Shown here one piece after another: positions 5,096 to 7,434 of a DNA stretch of 7,434 nt. A model generated the notes under the pieces. It was not told the origin of the DNA. It searched no databases and saw nothing but the letters and a program-made list of their open reading frames with translations. Source of the stretch: Thermoplasmata archaeon (lineage in GTDB: Archaea > Thermoplasmatota > Thermoplasmata > UBA184); assembly GCA_030042855.1 (NCBI GenBank), contig JASHYU010000138.1, positions 1-7,434 on the forward strand, written 5' to 3'. Numbering within the stretch: position 1 is the stretch's first letter; every line of letters begins with the position of its first letter. Position numbers and translations under genes: made by a program.

Positions 5096-5866
5096 ATGAA
5101 CAACGAGGCGTTGGTGGTGGGGATCTCTTCGTTCCTGGCGGCGGCGGTGTACTTGTACGTCGGCGCGCGACTCGCGCGGCGTCGGGTCTCGCCGGAGAGC
5201 CAGATCCCGGCGCTGCAGTTCGCGCTGTTCTGGGTCGGTCTCTCGGCCTCGACGTTCCTCAGCAGCATCCTGAGCGTCATCGCGGCGTTCCGTGTGCCCC
5301 CGTTCGGGATGGTCGTCGCGTTCGAGTACTACGAGATCGTCGTCATCTCGGCGGCCCTCTGGGGGCTCGTCTGCTATCTCTACTTCCTCTACACCGGTCG
5401 CAGCGGGATCCTGCCGGTCACCGCCCTTTATCTCCTCGAATTTGGCTTGCTGGTCTACTACGTCAGCGCGAGCGTTCCGCTGGGGGTGTCCGTCACCTAC
5501 GGATCGGTCGATCTCACCTACGTCTCGTTGCTGGCCGGACCGATCACGATCGTGGCCGTCCTGATCCTCGTGATCCCCGAGTTCGTCGCGGGGATCGCCT
5601 ATCTCCGCCTCTACTTCCGCGCCCGCGATCGCACGGTCCGCTACCGCATCGCGCTCGTCAGTGGCGGCCTCCTCGGTTGGTTCTTGCTCGACTTCGTCAA
5701 CGTCGGCAGCCGCTCGGGCGGGAATCTCGCCGCGCTGTTCCTCGGACAGCTGCTCCTCATCGTGGCCGCGCTGATCGTCCTCATGGCGTACTACCCGCCG
5801 AGGTTCGTCCGGGATCGGTATGGGGTCGCGGGGCTGGCCGACCCCCCGACGACCCTTCCCTCGTAA
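5096..5866 (+). CDS. Seven-transmembrane-helix protein of unknown function, possible sensor
   Basis: The product is 256 residues, almost all membrane-embedded. Hydrophobic helices lie at about 6-26, 38-65, 72-99, 104-126, 141-173, 184-204 and 211-233. Positive residues (ARRR 27-30, GR 101-102, RARDRTVRYR 175-184, RFVRDR 236-241) all fall on one side, giving N-out/C-in topology with seven spans. This resembles the 7TM input regions fused to some histidine kinases, but here it stands alone. Helix 3 carries FEYYE (76-80), and acidic residues E115, E162 and D199 also lie within or at the edge of helices. Helix 7 has no lysine, so it is not a rhodopsin. The start ATG 5096 is preceded by GGAGG (5086-5090) at 5-nt spacing and lies 13 bp after the PAS gene stop, so the two are almost certainly co-transcribed. 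A signal receptor for the PAS/ATPase pair is the simplest hypothesis; a transporter is not excluded. Confidence 0.82.
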   Translation: MNNEALVVGISSFLAAAVYLYVGARLARRRVSPESQIPALQFALFWVGLSASTFLSSILSVIAAFRVPPFGMVVAFEYYEIVVISAALWGLVCYLYFLYTGRSGILPVTALYLLEFGLLVYYVSASVPLGVSVTYGSVDLTYVSLLAGPITIVAVLILVIPEFVAGIAYLRLYFRARDRTVRYRIALVSGGLLGWFLLDFVNVGSRSGGNLAALFLGQLLLIVAALIVLMAYYPPRFVRDRYGVAGLADPPTTLPS

Positions 5867-6166
5867 GGCGTCGAGCGGGACGGTCGGACCGGCCCGCCGA
5901 CCGGTCCGTCCACCGGAGTTCGGGTCGGCCGCGAGGACGGCGGCATCCGAGCGCCGCCGGATCCGTCCAAGGGGGGGCCCTCGTGCGACTTTGCCGCCCG
6001 CCCCACGGACCGTCCTTCGGGGTTCGGCCGAGGGGCCCACCATGGGGGAGCACGGATCGCCGACCCCGGCGGGAATCGTCGCGGCGGAGGCTACGATAAC
6101 GCCAAAACCTCCCCGACGCTCTTACGACGACATCCTGGGTTACTCCCGGCTCGGAGCGATTCGCCT
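5867..6166. other. 300-bp intergenic region before the transporter gene
   Basis: I see no convincing gene here. Close to the operon end are two overlapping, mutually exclusive hairpins (5881-5908). Further on are a run of seven G (5971-5977) and an imperfect inverted repeat GGGGCCCTCG / CGAGGGGCCC (5974-5983, 6029-6038; nine of ten positions pair, 45-nt spacer). AT-richer patches that could serve the transporter promoter are CTACGATAAC (6091-6100) and CTTACGAC (6121-6128), neither a good TATA box. A GGAG at 6153-6156 may serve the GTG at 6167. An ATG at 6042 opens a frame that runs into the transporter gene out of frame and looks spurious. Confidence 0.55.
5881..5908. repeat. Two overlapping alternative hairpins after the operon
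   Basis: CGGTCGG (5881-5887) pairs perfectly with CCGACCG (5897-5903) over a 9-nt loop. Alternatively CGGACCGG (5885-5892) pairs perfectly with CCGGTCCG (5901-5908) over an 8-nt loop. The two share bases and cannot form together. They begin 14 nt after the 7TM stop codon, where they could mark or protect the transcript 3' end. There is no T-run. Confidence 0.4.
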
Positions 6167-7434
6167 GTGGTCGAGTACAAGTGGACGGTGCTCTCCAACA
6201 CCACCTTGGGAGGCCTCCTGGCTTCGATCGACGGGACGATCCTCCTGATCTCGCTCCCGGTCGTGTTCAAGGGCCTCGGCGTGAACCCGTTCGAGACCTC
6301 GAACTTCCCCCTCCTCATCTGGCTCCTCCTCGGGTACGGGGTCGTCACGGCGACGCTCCTCGTCACCGTGGGCCGGCTCTCCGACATGTGGGGACGGGCC
6401 CGGATGTACAACTTCGGGTTCGCGGTCTTCTCGACGGCCTCCATCCTCCTCTTCCTCGAGCCGTGGACCGGCACGGCGGGGGCGGAGGCGTTGATCGGCT
6501 TCCGGCTGATCCAGGCCGTCGGGGCGTCGTTCCTCTTCGCCAACTCCGCCGCGCTCCTCACGGACGCGTTCCCTCCCGGCGAGCGGGGCAAGGCGATGGG
6601 CGTGAACCAGATCGCGTTCATCGGCGGCTCGCTCATCGGGCTCATCGCGGGCGGGATCATCGCCGGCATTCCCGACCTCCATATCGGGCCGTACGTGCTG
6701 CCGACCTGGCGCCTGATCTTCCTCGTGAGCGTCCCGGTCGGCGTCATCGGCACGATCTGGGCGTACTGGAAGCTCCGCGAGATCTCGATCCGCGCCCCGA
6801 ACCAGCACATCGACTACGCGGGCAACCTGACGTTCGGCCTCGGCCTCACGCTCCTCCTCGTGGGGACGACGTACGGGCTCCTCCCGTACGGCTCGTCGTC
6901 GACCGGGTGGGGCTCGCCGTGGGTCATCGGGTCGCTCCTCGGCGGGGCGGCCCTCCTCGTGGCGTTCGTGCTCATCGAGCTCCGCGTGGCCGATCCGATG
7001 TTCCGGCTCGCGCTGTTCAAGGTCCGCTCGTTCGCCGCGGGCACGTCCGCCGCGTTCCTGGGGTCGCTCGCCCGGGGGGGCCTCATGCTCCTGCTCGTGA
7101 TCTGGTTCCAGGGGATCTGGCTCCCGCTCCACGGCTACAGCTTCGCCGAGACCCCGCTCTGGGCGGGGATCTTCATGACGCCGATGATCGCCGGATTCCT
7201 GGTCGCCGGGCCGATGAGCGGCTGGCTCTCCGATAAGCACGGCCCGCGTTTGTTGAGCACCATCGGTATGTCGGTCGGCGCGGGGGCATTTCTCGGACTC
7301 GCTCTGCTGCCGGTCGACTTCGTCTACTGGCAGATGGCGATGCTGCTGTTCACGAGCGGGTGCGGGATGGGGATGTTCGCCGCGCCCAACGCGGCCGCCG
7401 TCATGAACTCGGTGCCCCCGGAAAACCGAGGGGC
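6167..7434 (+). CDS. MFS transporter, DHA2 (EmrB/QacA-like) type, 3' truncated by window edge
   Basis: 422 residues are visible. The start is taken as GTG 6167 (MVEYKWTVLSNTT), with GGAG 10 nt upstream; no ATG lies in frame nearby. Helix 1 contains SIDGTILLISLP (20-31), corresponding to the 'LDxTIVNVALP' signature of 14-helix drug/H+ antiporters. The loop 2-3 motif A is GRLSDMWGR (69-77), and its second copy GWLSDKHGPR (352-361) appears in the second half, as expected for an MFS duplication. RLIQAVGASFLFANSAAL (113-130) and DAFPPGERGKAMG (133-145) are also typical. At helix 5, where antiporters carry 'GPxxGG', this protein has GLIAGG (158-163), so the proline is missing. About eleven helices are visible before the edge, and the usual length is near 470-520 residues. 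It probably exports a drug-like or toxic compound using the proton gradient; the substrate is unknown. It lies 300 bp from the preceding operon and is probably transcribed separately. Confidence 0.9.
   Translation, partial: MVEYKWTVLSNTTLGGLLASIDGTILLISLPVVFKGLGVNPFETSNFPLLIWLLLGYGVVTATLLVTVGRLSDMWGRARMYNFGFAVFSTASILLFLEPWTGTAGAEALIGFRLIQAVGASFLFANSAALLTDAFPPGERGKAMGVNQIAFIGGSLIGLIAGGIIAGIPDLHIGPYVLPTWRLIFLVSVPVGVIGTIWAYWKLREISIRAPNQHIDYAGNLTFGLGLTLLLVGTTYGLLPYGSSSTGWGSPWVIGSLLGGAALLVAFVLIELRVADPMFRLALFKVRSFAAGTSAAFLGSLARGGLMLLLVIWFQGIWLPLHGYSFAETPLWAGIFMTPMIAGFLVAGPMSGWLSDKHGPRLLSTIGMSVGAGAFLGLALLPVDFVYWQMAMLLFTSGCGMGMFAAPNAAAVMNSVPPENRG

Noticed and set aside
5096..5866. Microbial rhodopsin
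   Set aside because: There is no retinal-binding lysine in helix 7 and no proton-pump carboxylate pattern in helix 3.
4673..6043. 456-codon - strand ORF antisense to the PAS and 7TM genes
   Set aside because: It is a charged, repetitive translation lying opposite two well-supported genes.
5820..6248. 142-codon + strand ORF bridging the 7TM gene, the gap and the transporter
   Set aside because: It overlaps real genes at both ends in another frame and has no domain character or Shine-Dalgarno.
6140..7240. Long ORFs on both strands over the transporter gene
   Set aside because: The transporter frame shows MFS signatures throughout; the alternatives are Arg/Glu/Pro-rich shadows.

Overview
The window is a GC-rich chromosomal segment, most likely from an archaeon and plausibly a GC-rich member of the Thermoplasmatota. 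The archaeal case rests on a tRNA-Asn gene interrupted in its T-loop by a short intron with bulge-helix-bulge geometry, tRNAs without an encoded CCA, TATA/BRE-like promoter candidates, and protein types often seen in archaea (a DUF2079-like membrane protein, a GvpD/KaiC-like ATPase, a DHA2-like MFS transporter). The phylum is an inference from overall resemblance and cannot be proven here.

Layout. At 1-231 lies the 3' end of a winged-helix regulator on the + strand. Two + strand tRNA genes follow: intron-containing tRNA-Asn(GTT) at 258-361 and a CAT-anticodon tRNA at 381-456. A possible shared promoter overlaps the regulator's stop codon. Converging on them, on the - strand, is a large DUF2079-like polytopic membrane protein (531-2714) with a sequon-rich extracytoplasmic tail. 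A 272-bp divergent intergenic region (2715-2986) holds a TATA/BRE-like element for that gene, a perfect 8-bp hairpin and a weaker candidate promoter for the rightward unit.

The rightward unit has three closely packed genes: a two-lobed GvpD/KaiC-like P-loop ATPase (2987-4528), a small PAS-domain protein (4525-5082, 4-nt GTGA overlap with the ATPase gene) and a seven-helix membrane protein (5096-5866, 13 bp downstream with a good Shine-Dalgarno). After a 300-bp gap comes an MFS drug-efflux-type transporter that begins at GTG 6167 and runs off the right edge.

How they may work together. The ATPase, PAS and 7TM genes look like one operon. Their domain types suggest a sensory or regulatory module: membrane input, a PAS ligand or redox sensor, and a RecA-fold ATPase as switch or effector. 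I do not recognise it as a described system and the assignment is inferred from domain types and spacing. The other clear oddity is the 32-nt T-loop intron of tRNA-Asn, without which the gene would look like a broken tRNA. No mobile element, CRISPR array or phage gene is visible.
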